Positions 25,616 to 34,185 are shown, counted from the first letter of the stretch. The stretch: DNA of 64,000 bases from Streptomyces sp. NBC_00094 (GCF_026343125.1 NZ_JAPEMB010000001.1:3787501-3851500), one strand, 5' to 3'. Notes: generated from the letters alone by a model not told the origin. Numbers and translations are program-made.

Positions 25616-26536
25616 TCAGCAGTACAGGTTCGACCCGGCGGGGACGCCCAGGATCTGGGTGAACTGCTGGTACTTGGTGACCCGGCTCTGGACCTGGGCC
25701 GGGTTACCGCCGTTGCACTCCAGCGAGCCGTTGATCGCCCAGATGGTCTGGCCGAAGCCGGCGCCGTTGACCATGGCGTTGTGGGCGGTCATCGTGCCGG
25801 GGCCGTTCTGGGTGTTCCAGTACCAGAGGCCCGTCTGCATGGCGACGGCCGGATCCTGCTCGACCTTCCAGGGGTTGTTGAGCAGGTCGATGCCGAGGGC
25901 GTCACCGGCGGCCTTGTAGTTGAAGTTCCAGGAGAGCTGGATGGGGCCGCGGCCGTAGTAGGCGGCCTGGCCGGCCGGGCAGCCGTAGGGCTGGTTCGCG
26001 TCGCAGTAGTGCGGGTAGTTCGCCGTGTTCTGCTCGACGATGTGGACGAGGCCGCCCGTCTCGTGGGAGACGTTCGCGAGGAAGGCCGCGGCCTCCTGCT
26101 TCTTCACCGTGTCGCTGCCGGTGTTGGCGAAGCCGGGGTAGGACTTGAGGGCGGCGGTGAGGCCCGCGTACGTGTAGAAGGGGTTCCGGCTCGGGAACAT
26201 CTGGTTGAACTGGGCCTCGGAGACCACGAATCCGGAGCTCGGCGGCGGGGTGGTGGGCGGAGTGGTGGGCGGAGTGGTACCGCCGCCGTCGCAGACGCCC
26301 TGGTCGGCCCAGACGCCCCACTCGCCGGTCGTGCCGGGGGTCTCGTTCTGGGTCCACCACTTGGCCGACCAGTTGTGGCCGTTGTGCGAGGCCGTCATCC
26401 CGCCCGTGTAGACGCTGGAGGAGCTCCACGCGGCCGCGCAGGCGGCGGCCGCTCCGGCGGAGGCGACGGGGAGGAGGACGGCGATTCCGACGGCCGTACA
26501 GAGCGCGGCCAACAGGGTGACCAACTTACGCAGCAT
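25616..26536 (-). CDS. secreted family 19 chitinase with CBM5/12
   Basis: Breaks down chitin outside the cell. A signal peptide (~1-31, LLAALCTAVGIAVLLPVASA then AGAAA) is followed by a chitin-binding domain (~34-83, SHNGHNWSAKWWTQNETPG), a TTPPTTPP linker and a GH19 catalytic domain (~102-306). The catalytic glutamate is in SHETGGL, a second in HIVEQNT, and YYGRGPIQLSWNFNY is typical. It has 306 residues, like Streptomyces ChiC-type enzymes. The ATG has GGAAGG eight bases upstream. The promoter carries chitin-type direct repeats. Confidence 0.95.
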   Translation of the reverse strand: MLRKLVTLLAALCTAVGIAVLLPVASAGAAAACAAAWSSSSVYTGGMTASHNGHNWSAKWWTQNETPGTTGEWGVWADQGVCDGGGTTPPTTPPTTPPPSSGFVVSEAQFNQMFPSRNPFYTYAGLTAALKSYPGFANTGSDTVKKQEAAAFLANVSHETGGLVHIVEQNTANYPHYCDANQPYGCPAGQAAYYGRGPIQLSWNFNYKAAGDALGIDLLNNPWKVEQDPAVAMQTGLWYWNTQNGPGTMTAHNAMVNGAGFGQTIWAINGSLECNGGNPAQVQSRVTKYQQFTQILGVPAGSNLYC

Positions 26537-26589
26537 GCGTACTTCCTTCCGGGTGGGGCCGGGTGGGGGAAGCCACAGAAAAGCGTGAT

Positions 26590-26617
26590 TGGTCTGGACC
26601 TGTCAAGGTCTAGACCA
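26590..26617 (-). promoter_or_regulatory. chitinase promoter repeats (DasR-type) around a -35 box
   Basis: On the minus strand, TGGTCTAGACCT (26606-26617) and AGGTCCAGACCA (26590-26601) flank TTGACA (26601-26606), a good -35. Direct repeats of this form drive chitin induction and glucose repression in Streptomyces chitinase promoters, and match the DasR/dre palindrome GGTCTAGACC. Confidence 0.85.
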
Positions 26618-26657
26618 AAACTCGTGACAGTCGGGGCTCCGCTTGCCCCGAGTTACC

Positions 26658-27122
26658 TCAGCGCTGGATGAGGCGCTCCAACAGGCTTGCAAGGAGCGCC
26701 CGTTCGGCGACGGAGAGGGGCTCCATCAGCTCGTCCTGGGCGTCGGCGAGGACCTCGTCGAGGCGCCGGAGGTGCGCGCGGCCGCGGTCGGTCATGGTGA
26801 CGACGTTGCGGCGGCGGTCGGCGGGGTCGGGGGTGCGCTCGACGTGGCCCTGGTCGGCGAGTTCGTTGATGACGGAGACCAGGTCACTGCGGTAGATGCC
26901 GGTGCGGCGGCTGAGGCCGGCCTGGCTGGTGGGGCCGTGCTCGTCGAGCGAGACGAGGACCGCGTAGTGCCACTTGCGGGCGTCCTCGGCGGCGAGGCAG
27001 GCGCTGACGAGACGGTCGGCCTGGGCCGCGGTGAGGGCGAGGAGGCGACTGGGGAGGGCGCGGAGGCGCTCCGGAGTCTGGCGCTCGTCCATGTCGGGGG
27101 TCTCGGAAGGCTGCTCGCTCAT
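26658..27122 (-). CDS. MarR family transcriptional regulator
   Basis: A 154-residue winged-helix regulator: dimer helices, the HTH GLSRRTGIYRSDLVSVINEL (~70-90) and the wing TPDPADRRRNVVTMTDRGR. The DRR wing motif is typical of MarR. It diverges from the haloalkane dehalogenase gene, and the roughly 95 bp between them are packed with a CGTTAGTG repeat, so this protein probably represses both genes. Its ligand may be a halogenated or hydrophobic compound. Confidence 0.9.
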   Translation of the reverse strand: MSEQPSETPDMDERQTPERLRALPSRLLALTAAQADRLVSACLAAEDARKWHYAVLVSLDEHGPTSQAGLSRRTGIYRSDLVSVINELADQGHVERTPDPADRRRNVVTMTDRGRAHLRRLDEVLADAQDELMEPLSVAERALLASLLERLIQR

Positions 27123-27142
27123 GTCGCGCAGATTACCTCTTG

Positions 27143-27204
27143 CGTTAGTGGTCCGAACGATCTAGATTCGTTAGTGCCACGAACGTTAGTGATCTGAACG
27201 TTAG
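27143..27204. promoter_or_regulatory. CGTTAG repeat array between MarR and dehalogenase genes
   Basis: CGTTAGTG occurs at 27143, 27169 and 27184, and CGTTAGAG at 27199; the last three starts are exactly 15 bp apart. Partial reverse copies (CGAACG, GAACG) lie between them. This suggests a multi-site operator for the divergent MarR gene. Confidence 0.65.
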
Positions 27205-27217
27205 AGGAGTGAACGCC

Positions 27218-28099
27218 ATGCCTATGATCGACGTCCTCGACTCGGCCATGTACTACGAGTCGTACGAGGGGACCGGGTCGCACCAGGGGACCGGGACGCC
27301 CTTCGTCTTCCTGCACGGCAACCCGACCTCCTCCCACCTCTGGCGGCACGTCCTTCCGGCGGTCGGGGGCGGGCGGCGGCTGCTCGCGCCCGACCTGATC
27401 GGGATGGGGCGCTCCGGAAAGCCGGAGATCACGTACGGGTACGGGGAGCAGGCCCGGTATCTGGAGGCCTGGTGCGAGGCGCTCGGGCTCGACGAGGTGG
27501 TGCTCGTGGGCACCGACTGGGGCGGATCGCTCGCCTTCGACCTGGCCGCCCGGCACCCCGGGCGGGTGCGCGGGGTGGCGTTCATGGAGACGATCCTGCG
27601 ACCGATGGCCTGGGCCGAGTTCCCGGAGAAGGCGCGGGACCGCTGGCGGGCCTTCCGCACCCCGGGGGTGGGCGAGGAGCTGGTCCTGGAGAAGAACCTC
27701 TTCATCGAGGACTCGTTCACGCAGACCGTGCTGACGGGCCTCGCCGAGGCCGATCTGGACGCCTACCGGGCGCCGTTTCCGACGCCGGAGTCGCGGCGGC
27801 CGATGCTGGAGTGGGCGCGGGCGATGCCGCTGGACGGGGAGCCGGCCCAGGTGGTGGCACGGATCGAGGAGTACGGGAAGTGGCTGGCGGCCAGTCCGGA
27901 GGTGCCGAAGCTGCTGCTGACCTTCGAGGGCTCCCCGACACTGATGATCGACGGCCCTACGGCGGAGTGGTGCGCGGAGCACATATCCGCGCTGACCACG
28001 GTCGCGTGCGGTCCGGCGGGGCACCAGGCCCCGGAGGACCGGCCGCAGGAGATCGCGGAGGCGCTCACCGCCTGGGCGGACCTGCACGGCCTCGGATAG
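27218..28099 (+). CDS. haloalkane dehalogenase-like alpha/beta hydrolase
   Basis: A 293-residue hydrolase with haloalkane dehalogenase hallmarks: HGNPTSSHLW (oxyanion and halide Asn, ~36-45), the nucleophile Asp in GTDWGG (~107) followed by the halide-binding Trp, and the base His in AGHQAPED (~270). It would split a carbon-halogen bond to give an alcohol. The ATG 27218 has AGAGGAG at good spacing; GTG 27209 overlaps that ribosome site and was rejected. It is divergent from the MarR regulator. The native substrate is unknown. Confidence 0.88.
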   Translation: MPMIDVLDSAMYYESYEGTGSHQGTGTPFVFLHGNPTSSHLWRHVLPAVGGGRRLLAPDLIGMGRSGKPEITYGYGEQARYLEAWCEALGLDEVVLVGTDWGGSLAFDLAARHPGRVRGVAFMETILRPMAWAEFPEKARDRWRAFRTPGVGEELVLEKNLFIEDSFTQTVLTGLAEADLDAYRAPFPTPESRRPMLEWARAMPLDGEPAQVVARIEEYGKWLAASPEVPKLLLTFEGSPTLMIDGPTAEWCAEHISALTTVACGPAGHQAPEDRPQEIAEALTAWADLHGLG

Positions 28100-28101
28100 C
28101 G

Positions 28102-28135
28102 CCGTGCCCTCCACCGGGGGCCGGGGAGGGCACGG
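28102..28135. terminator. 11-bp stem terminator between converging genes
   Basis: Perfect arms CCGTGCCCTCC (28102-28112) and GGAGGGCACGG (28125-28135), with a GC-rich loop, directly after the dehalogenase stop and before the convergent small secreted protein. Confidence 0.8.
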
Positions 28136-28152
28136 GTGCGGGAGACCGCCGA

Positions 28153-28380
28153 CTACAGGGGCAGGGCCTGGGTGACGTCGGGGAGCGCGGAGGTCGCCGC
28201 ACCGCCCGTGACGGCGCTCAGGGGGGAGTCCGGCTGGCTGGCGGCACCGGTGACGGGGCCGAGGAGACCGGTCGCGCCCGCCAGGGGGTCGCCGGCCGCG
28301 GCGGCGGCACCCGCGCCGAGACCGATGGCGGAGGCGGCGAGGGCGAGGGCGGTGATGACGCGCTTGGAGGAAGAGTTCAT
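28153..28380 (-). CDS. small secreted protein
   Basis: A 75-residue protein with a clear signal peptide (VITALALAASAIGLGAGAAA, cut after AAAA) and a short mature part rich in Gly, Ala, Pro and Leu (about 45 residues, no Cys). This resembles many small secreted Streptomyces proteins, but not the chaplins or rodlins by sequence. Function unknown. The ATG is clean but has only a weak GCGGGG upstream. Confidence 0.65.
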   Translation of the reverse strand: MNSSSKRVITALALAASAIGLGAGAAAAAGDPLAGATGLLGPVTGAASQPDSPLSAVTGGAATSALPDVTQALPL

Positions 28381-28490
28381 GCCCCGCTAACGATCCCCCA
28401 CGCCCCAGGTACCGGTACACGCTCCCCATCCACCCCCTGGGGGCCTTGGCGGCCCCCGGCAGAGGTCAAGGCCCGACAGGCCGGCGGCAG

Positions 28491-28526
28491 GTCCGGCAGG
28501 TCCGGCAGGTCCGGCAGGTCCGGCAG
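28491..28526. repeat. four exact copies of a 9-bp tandem repeat
   Basis: GTCCGGCAG occurs four times in tandem immediately downstream of the quinone oxidoreductase gene's stop codon (28531-28533). Diverged partial copies extend further upstream. Confidence 0.9.
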
Positions 28527-28530
28527 GGGG

Positions 28531-29472
28531 TCAGATCATCAGGACGATGCGGCCCGGGCGGTGGCCCGCCTCCGCGCGCCGGTGGGCCTCGGCGGCCTCC
28601 TCAAGGGGCAGGACGTCGGCCACCCGGGTGATCACCTCGCGGGCCGCCACCTTCTCCAGCGTCTCCTTCAGGCGGGCGGCGTCCGGCGCCGCCCGGACGG
28701 CCTCGACACGGATGTTCCGCTCGGCGGCCGGAATCCGGTCGGGAGCGATCGCGGCGAAGACGCCGCCGTCCTTCAGCACCGGGAGGAGCCCCTCGCCGGC
28801 GAGCGCCCCGTCGAAGATGCCGTCCACCCGCTCCGGGGCGACCGCGAGCACCCTGGCCAGCACCTCCTCCGGCGTGCCGCGCGGCACGGCGTGCTCCGCG
28901 CCGAGGATCTTCAGCTCGCTCTCGTCACCCTCGTGGGCGACGGCCACCACCCGCAGTCCGGCCGCCGCCGCGTACTGGACCGCGAAGCGGCCCACCACGG
29001 CGCTCGCACCGGTCACCAGCAGCGTCGCCCCCTCGGGGAGGCCGAGCCGGTCGAGGCCCAGCTGGGCCGTGGCCGAGGCCAGGGGGACGGACGAGGCCAC
29101 GGTGAACTCCACGTCGTCCGGGATCGGGGCCAGCCAGGCCGGGTCGACCCGTACGACCTCCGCGTACGTGCCCTCGCCGGTCAGCTCCTCGTACCAGGGC
29201 ACGAAACCGGCCACACGGGTTCCCGGGGGCATCCCGGGCAAGGGATCGAGCAGCTTCCCCGCGAAGTCCGTCCCCAGGACGAACGGGGGCTTGAGCGCGC
29301 CGACCGCGTCCGCGTACCGGCCGGCCCGGATCCGCAGGTCCGCCTGGTTCACACCGGCGGCCTTGAGCCGCACGCGCACCCTTCCCGGGACGTCCCCGGC
29401 CTCCGGCTCCGGCCGGCGGGCCATTCGGAGGACCTCGGGTCCGCCGTAGGCGGTCACTTCGACGACACGCAT
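28531..29472 (-). CDS. zinc-independent MDR oxidoreductase (quinone reductase-like)
   Basis: A 313-residue medium-chain dehydrogenase/reductase. The GroES-like N-terminal part starts MRVVEVTAYGGPEVL; NADPH binding is at LLVTGASAVVGRFAVQYA (~150-168), where the family usually has AxxGxxG. Zinc ligands are absent, as in quinone oxidoreductases. The substrate is probably a quinone or enone, but unknown. ATG 29472 diverges from the PstS-like gene. Confidence 0.85.
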   Translation of the reverse strand: MRVVEVTAYGGPEVLRMARRPEPEAGDVPGRVRVRLKAAGVNQADLRIRAGRYADAVGALKPPFVLGTDFAGKLLDPLPGMPPGTRVAGFVPWYEELTGEGTYAEVVRVDPAWLAPIPDDVEFTVASSVPLASATAQLGLDRLGLPEGATLLVTGASAVVGRFAVQYAAAAGLRVVAVAHEGDESELKILGAEHAVPRGTPEEVLARVLAVAPERVDGIFDGALAGEGLLPVLKDGGVFAAIAPDRIPAAERNIRVEAVRAAPDAARLKETLEKVAAREVITRVADVLPLEEAAEAHRRAEAGHRPGRIVLMI

Positions 29473-29599
29473 GGGGTACTCCTCAGACGGAAAGCCCCCT
29501 CGTGGCCATTACACCCACGCTCGACACCCCCCAGCAACCCCTGTTGGCCCGGCTGAAGGACCTACCTGTCGCCCCAACCGAAGGAAGGGAGAACTCCGG

Positions 29600-31198
29600 G
29601 TGACGAGCCGCCGCACACCCCCACGGAACCGCACACGCGTGCGTACCGTCGCGCGGGTGGACTGGCTTACCGCTGAGAACCTCATCGCCTTGGTCACCGC
29701 ACTCCTCGGCGTCCTCGTCTCCACGGGGGCCGTCTGGTACGAGCGGCGGGTGCCGCACCAGCGGCGGATCGGCTACCGCGTCCAGCTGGACACGACCATC
29801 GGGAACGCCGCGGCGAACGGCGCGGTGACCGGCCCCGGCGCGGCCGTGCGGCGAGGGTTCTTCAACACGAGCCCGGACCTGCGGAACGCCACCCTCGTCC
29901 TGCTCCGGATAGAGAACGACGGGGCCATGTCGATCGGCGCCGACCACTACACGGACGGTGACGACCATGGACTCACGGTCGAGTTCGCACAGCGGCGGGT
30001 GAAGGCGGTCGTGGTGACCGCGCCCGACCACCCCCGGCTGCTCAGCCACTTCCCCGACAGCTGGCAGGGCCCGGCGGAGGGCGCGGCCACCATCCTGCTG
30101 CCCAAGGTCCCGCTCAACCGCGGCGCCCACTACAAGCTGCTCGTGCTGCTCACCGGCGGCCCGATAGGCGACCCGGTGTCGGTCGACGGCAACCTCGCCG
30201 AGGGGCACGTCCACGTCAACCACAGCACGACCCCCGACGACAAGCCGCCCGTCTTCAGCCGGGTCGCGCGGACCGTCACGGTCGTCCTCACCGTCTGTGT
30301 CGTCGCGCTCGCGGCGATCATCGTCCGGGAGCAGACCCCGCCGCCGATCGGCTGCGCCAGGGGCGAGCTCACCGTCACCGGCTCGACGGCCTTCGCGCCG
30401 GTCGTGCGGGAGCTCGCGAAGAAGTACGAGAAGGACTGCGAGGGATCGAAGGTGACCGTGAGCGCGCACGGCTCGACCTCCGGGATACGGGGGCTGGCCG
30501 AGACCGGGCCGAAGTCCGCCAAGGGCTCCCCCGCCCTCATCGCCCTCTCCGACGGGCGCAAGCCGAGCGGCTACCCGCAGCTCCGGGAGAGCATGGTCGC
30601 GGTCTCCCTCTTCACCCTCGTCCTCAACGACGGGATACCGGTGGACAGCCTCACCCTGGACGAGATCCGCCGCGTCTACCGGGGCGAGATCACCAACTGG
30701 AAGCAGCTGGTCCCCGGTCTCGACCAGCCGGTGCTGCTGATCAGCAGGGACGCCAACTCCGGTACGCGGGAGGTGTTCCAGCGCCGGGTCCTCGGCCGCA
30801 ACGAGCTCGCCAACTCCTCGCTGAACTGCTCGACCCTCGACGACCCCGCGTCGAAGGTGATCCGCTGCGAGCTCGACTCCACCGAGCAGGTCCTGTCGAC
30901 GGTCGCCAAGCTCCCCGGGGCCATCGGCTACACCGAACTCCGCAGCGGCAGCGGCCTGAAGGGGCTGCACCGGGTGGCCATCGACGAACGCAGGCCCCTC
31001 GTCGACGAGATAGGGGAATCCAGCTATCCGTACCGGGAGATCGAGTACGCCTACACCTGGGGTCAGCCGCCGGCCGACTCCCTGACCTCCAGCTTCCTCA
31101 CCTATCTCATCCGGGGCAGCGGCCAGGACGTCATCCTCACCCACGGCCATCTGCCCTGCGCCACCCCGAAGGGGCTGCGGATCTGCGGAGACGGCTGA
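29600..31198 (+). CDS. membrane-anchored PstS-like substrate-binding protein
   Basis: A 532-residue protein. A membrane helix at ~25-45 (ENLIALVTALLGVLVSTGAV) is followed by a roughly 180-residue domain I do not recognise, a second helix (~225-245) and a phosphate-type periplasmic-binding domain (~250-530). The binding domain shows VTGSTAFAPVVRELAKKYE and SRDANSGTREVF, as in PstS. No ABC partners are near. The GTG start has GGGAG about eight bases upstream. It precedes the Ser/Thr kinase gene by 26 bases; the two may form a sensing pair. Confidence 0.82.
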   Translation: MTSRRTPPRNRTRVRTVARVDWLTAENLIALVTALLGVLVSTGAVWYERRVPHQRRIGYRVQLDTTIGNAAANGAVTGPGAAVRRGFFNTSPDLRNATLVLLRIENDGAMSIGADHYTDGDDHGLTVEFAQRRVKAVVVTAPDHPRLLSHFPDSWQGPAEGAATILLPKVPLNRGAHYKLLVLLTGGPIGDPVSVDGNLAEGHVHVNHSTTPDDKPPVFSRVARTVTVVLTVCVVALAAIIVREQTPPPIGCARGELTVTGSTAFAPVVRELAKKYEKDCEGSKVTVSAHGSTSGIRGLAETGPKSAKGSPALIALSDGRKPSGYPQLRESMVAVSLFTLVLNDGIPVDSLTLDEIRRVYRGEITNWKQLVPGLDQPVLLISRDANSGTREVFQRRVLGRNELANSSLNCSTLDDPASKVIRCELDSTEQVLSTVAKLPGAIGYTELRSGSGLKGLHRVAIDERRPLVDEIGESSYPYREIEYAYTWGQPPADSLTSSFLTYLIRGSGQDVILTHGHLPCATPKGLRICGDG

Positions 31199-31224
31199 CG
31201 CGCGGTCTGGCATGCTCTGACGAC

Positions 31225-33138
31225 GTGGAGCCATTGAACCCGGAAGACCCGGTCAGCATCGGCCCGTTCCGCCTGATCGGCCGCCTCGGGGTCGGGGGCA
31301 TGGGCCGGGTGTTCCTGGCGCGTTCGGCCGGTGGTCGGACCGTCGCGGTGAAGGTCGTGCACGCGGAGCTGGCCGCCCAGGAGGAGTTCCGGCGCCGGTT
31401 CTCCCGCGAGGTCGCCGCCCTGGAGCGGGTCGGTGGCACGGGCACGGCGCCCGTACTCGGTTCGGACACCTCCGCCGAGGCGCCGTGGGTGGCCATCGGC
31501 TACGTGCCGGGGCCGTCGCTGCGGGCCGTCGTCGGCGAGGAGTTCGGGCCGCTGCCGCCCGAGACCGTGCGGGCGCTGGCCTCCGGGCTCGCCCGGGCCC
31601 TCGTCCACATCCACGACGCCGGGCTGGTCCACCGCGACCTCAAACCCTCCAACGTGCTGCTGACCGTCGACGGACCCCGGCTCATCGACTTCGGCATCGC
31701 CCGCGCCGTCGACACCGTCGCCGACGGCGGCGGACTGACCAGCACCGGGGCGGTCGTCGGCTCGCCCGGGTTCATGTCGCCCGAGCAGGTCCGCGGCGAA
31801 CACGTCACGCCCGCCTCGGACGTCTTCTGCCTCGGCTCCGTCCTCGCCTACGCGGCGACCGGCCGCTCCCCCTTCGGGACGGCGGACAGCGGCGTCCACG
31901 CCACCATGTTCCGCATCGCCCACGACGAGCCCGACCTGACGGACCTCGCGCCCGAGCTCGCCGGCCTCATCCGGGCCTGCCTCGCCAAGGACCCGGCGGC
32001 GCGGCCCTCGGCGACCGAGATCGTCGAGACCCTCCCGGTCGCCGACCCCTGGCTCCCGGCGGACGTCCTCGCCCGCCTCGGCCGGCACGCGGCCCGCCTC
32101 CTGGAGGCGGAGGCCGGGACGGACGCCGGAGCCTGGGCGGGTGCCGGAAGCCAGGGGCCACGGACCGGGGGCTCCGCCCTCTCCGCCGGTGACCCGACGC
32201 CCTCCACGCCCCTGCCGCCCACCGCCCGTACGGAGCGGGCCCGCCCCCGGCGGCGTACGGCCCTGGTCGCCGCCCTGGCGGCGCTCGTGGTGGCCGCCGC
32301 GGCCACCGTCACGTACACCTTCTGGCCCGACCCGGACACGGGCTCCGACGAGCAGAAGAACCGCGGCAAGGGCGAGACCGACGGCATCTCCGCCCGGCCC
32401 GCCGGGATCGTCCCGGCCGGCTTCCTCGGCGCCTGGGAGGGTGTGCTCCAGGGCGCGGCCGACCACCCCCGGGAGACCGCCCGGATCGAGATCACGCAGG
32501 GCGCGGCCGGCGCCAAGAACGCCGTCTACGTCCGTGTCGCCGAGGACCGGCTGTGCATGGGCCGCTCCCGGCTCGTCTCCGCCGACGAGGACAAGGTCGT
32601 CTTCGGCGAGTCCGACGTCACGAACAGCGTGCCCGCCGCGCGGTGCACCCCGGCGCCCCACCAGACCCTGACCCTGCGCTCCCCCGACGTCCTGGAGTGG
32701 ACCTCGGGCGCCGCGAAGGCCACCTTCCGCAAGGCGCCCACCGGCACGACCGTCGTCCCCGCCCGCTTCCTCGGCCGCTGGCGCAGCAAGCCCATGCCGG
32801 AAATCTACGGCGACACGGACGACCGCTTCACCACGGAGGTGACGGTCAGCCAGGGCCCGATCGGGACCCCGCTGGTCCGCATCACCGACGTCTTCCCGAG
32901 GACGGACGCGGAGGGCCAGATGACCTCGGACGTCGTCAGCTGCTCGTCCACGGCCGTCCTCGCGGGCGTCGGCGACCTCCTCGTCATCGGCCCGCAGGTC
33001 AGCGACGCGGGCACCCTGGACCCCGAGTGCCCCGAGAACGGCTCCAGTTACCTGGTCGTGGACAAGTGGAAGGGCAAGGACCTGCTCCGCGTCTACCCGA
33101 TGATCGACTCGGAGCCGGGCGAGTTCCTGCGGCTCTAA
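31225..33138 (+). CDS. membrane serine/threonine protein kinase
   Basis: A 637-residue Hanks-type kinase. The P-loop GRLGVGGMGRVF (~18), lysine in VAVKVVH, catalytic HRDLKPSN (~137), DFG (~153) and SPGFMSPEQ activation segment are all present, so it should be active. A Ser/Pro/Thr-rich linker leads to one membrane helix (~346-367) and a roughly 250-residue external domain with four cysteines and two similar halves (GFLGAWEGV and RFLGRWRSK), which may sense an external signal. The start is GTG 31225 without a clear ribosome site. It overlaps the last bases of the convergent gene. Confidence 0.9.
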   Translation: MEPLNPEDPVSIGPFRLIGRLGVGGMGRVFLARSAGGRTVAVKVVHAELAAQEEFRRRFSREVAALERVGGTGTAPVLGSDTSAEAPWVAIGYVPGPSLRAVVGEEFGPLPPETVRALASGLARALVHIHDAGLVHRDLKPSNVLLTVDGPRLIDFGIARAVDTVADGGGLTSTGAVVGSPGFMSPEQVRGEHVTPASDVFCLGSVLAYAATGRSPFGTADSGVHATMFRIAHDEPDLTDLAPELAGLIRACLAKDPAARPSATEIVETLPVADPWLPADVLARLGRHAARLLEAEAGTDAGAWAGAGSQGPRTGGSALSAGDPTPSTPLPPTARTERARPRRRTALVAALAALVVAAAATVTYTFWPDPDTGSDEQKNRGKGETDGISARPAGIVPAGFLGAWEGVLQGAADHPRETARIEITQGAAGAKNAVYVRVAEDRLCMGRSRLVSADEDKVVFGESDVTNSVPAARCTPAPHQTLTLRSPDVLEWTSGAAKATFRKAPTGTTVVPARFLGRWRSKPMPEIYGDTDDRFTTEVTVSQGPIGTPLVRITDVFPRTDAEGQMTSDVVSCSSTAVLAGVGDLLVIGPQVSDAGTLDPECPENGSSYLVVDKWKGKDLLRVYPMIDSEPGEFLRL

Positions 33139-33512
33139 CCGCCGACCCCGAGGAGCTCCAGGGCGGCGCGGGCGGCCTCCAGGAGCGGCGTACCGACGGT
33201 CCCGAGCACTGCGGCGATCCCGGCGACGGTCACCAGGGCCCGGCGCCGCGTCTGCTGCGCGTCGGCGGGCGCGTCCACCGCGGGCGCGGGCGCCGCGAGT
33301 ACGTCCGCCGCGAGCACGGGCAGCGCCTCGTCGAAGGCGCCCCGGTCCTCGGGCGCCACCTCGGCGCGCAGCTCCCGCATGAGCGCGACGACGGCCCGCA
33401 GCGCCTCCTCCAGGGTCGGCTGGGCGGCGACATGATGGTGGACGATGCCGGTGTGGGCTGTGCCGCCGAAGATGTTGACCTGGTCGCCGCCGCCGTAGTT
33501 GTCTCCGGCCAT
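33135..33512 (-). CDS. small protein with N-terminal amyloid-like motif and C-terminal hydrophobic helix
   Basis: A 125-residue protein. Residues ~9-24 (GDQVNIFGGTAHTGIV) nearly match the C-terminal tail of the upstream gene product. A helical region follows (TLEEALRAVVALMRELRAEV, then an acidic segment), then an Ala/Pro linker and a hydrophobic helix (~95-115). Its ATG overlaps the upstream stop (TGATG), so both are translated together. No domain recognised. The motif resembles short self-assembling (RHIM/BASS-like) signalling motifs; that is an inference. Confidence 0.7.
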   Translation of the reverse strand: MAGDNYGGGDQVNIFGGTAHTGIVHHHVAAQPTLEEALRAVVALMRELRAEVAPEDRGAFDEALPVLAADVLAAPAPAVDAPADAQQTRRRALVTVAGIAAVLGTVGTPLLEAARAALELLGVGG

Positions 33513-34081
33513 CACTTCACGATCCCCGTGTGGTCGCGGCCCCCGATGATGTTGACGGTGTCCCCGGTGTAGTTCTTCGTGTTGACCGTCAGCTCCTCCA
33601 CCCGGACATGGAATTCCGTGTCCGGGTTCTCGATCGCGAGCGCGATCCGGCGGACGAGATCCGCGAGCAGGCTCGCGTCGCCGCTGGTGAGCACGGCGAG
33701 TGCCGCCCCCGTGGTCTCGATGGCCAGGACCGAGTGCGGCTGCCGGAAGAGAACGACCAGCAGGTCGGCGACGGCATAGACGAGGATCGCGATGCAGACG
33801 AGCTGGATGACGCCCGCGCCGTCGCCGGAGGCTTCGATGGCCAGGGCCAGCACCAGGATCGGGAGGATCGCGATCACCAGGAACCGTTTCACGGCGGCCC
33901 CGCGGTCGGGCGTGACGACGTACGTGTGGACGCGGGCGATGTTCCCCAGCGGATAGCACGCGCGGTTCACCCACAGGAGACGCTTGCTGACGCTCACGTC
34001 GACGGTTCTGACGTCTCTCGGCGGCGGAGCGGGTGGATGGTTCGGCGGTGGAGGTGGAAGGAGAGGTCCGGTCGTGTCCAT
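33512..34081 (-). CDS. DUF6232-like membrane protein with C-terminal amyloid-like motif
   Basis: A 189-residue protein. A Pro-rich start is followed by a beta domain (TVDVSVSKRLLWVNRACYPL), two membrane segments (~66-100), another cytoplasmic domain, and a tail (~173-188) GDTVNIIGGRDHTGIV. The first part matches the Streptomyces DUF6232 family. The tail shares 12 of 16 positions with the N-terminus of the next gene product. The ATG has GGGGGA close upstream. The gene overlaps that partner by one base at TGATG. Confidence 0.78.
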   Translation of the reverse strand: MDTTGPLLPPPPPNHPPAPPPRDVRTVDVSVSKRLLWVNRACYPLGNIARVHTYVVTPDRGAAVKRFLVIAILPILVLALAIEASGDGAGVIQLVCIAILVYAVADLLVVLFRQPHSVLAIETTGAALAVLTSGDASLLADLVRRIALAIENPDTEFHVRVEELTVNTKNYTGDTVNIIGGRDHTGIVK

Positions 34082-34185
34082 GCTTCCCCCTGGGACGGAA
34101 CCGTACGCGAGTGGAGACTCATTAAGCGCCCAACACCCCTTGTCTGCAAGGCCAGTTCAGGACTTCCGGGGGCCTACTTCGGCCG

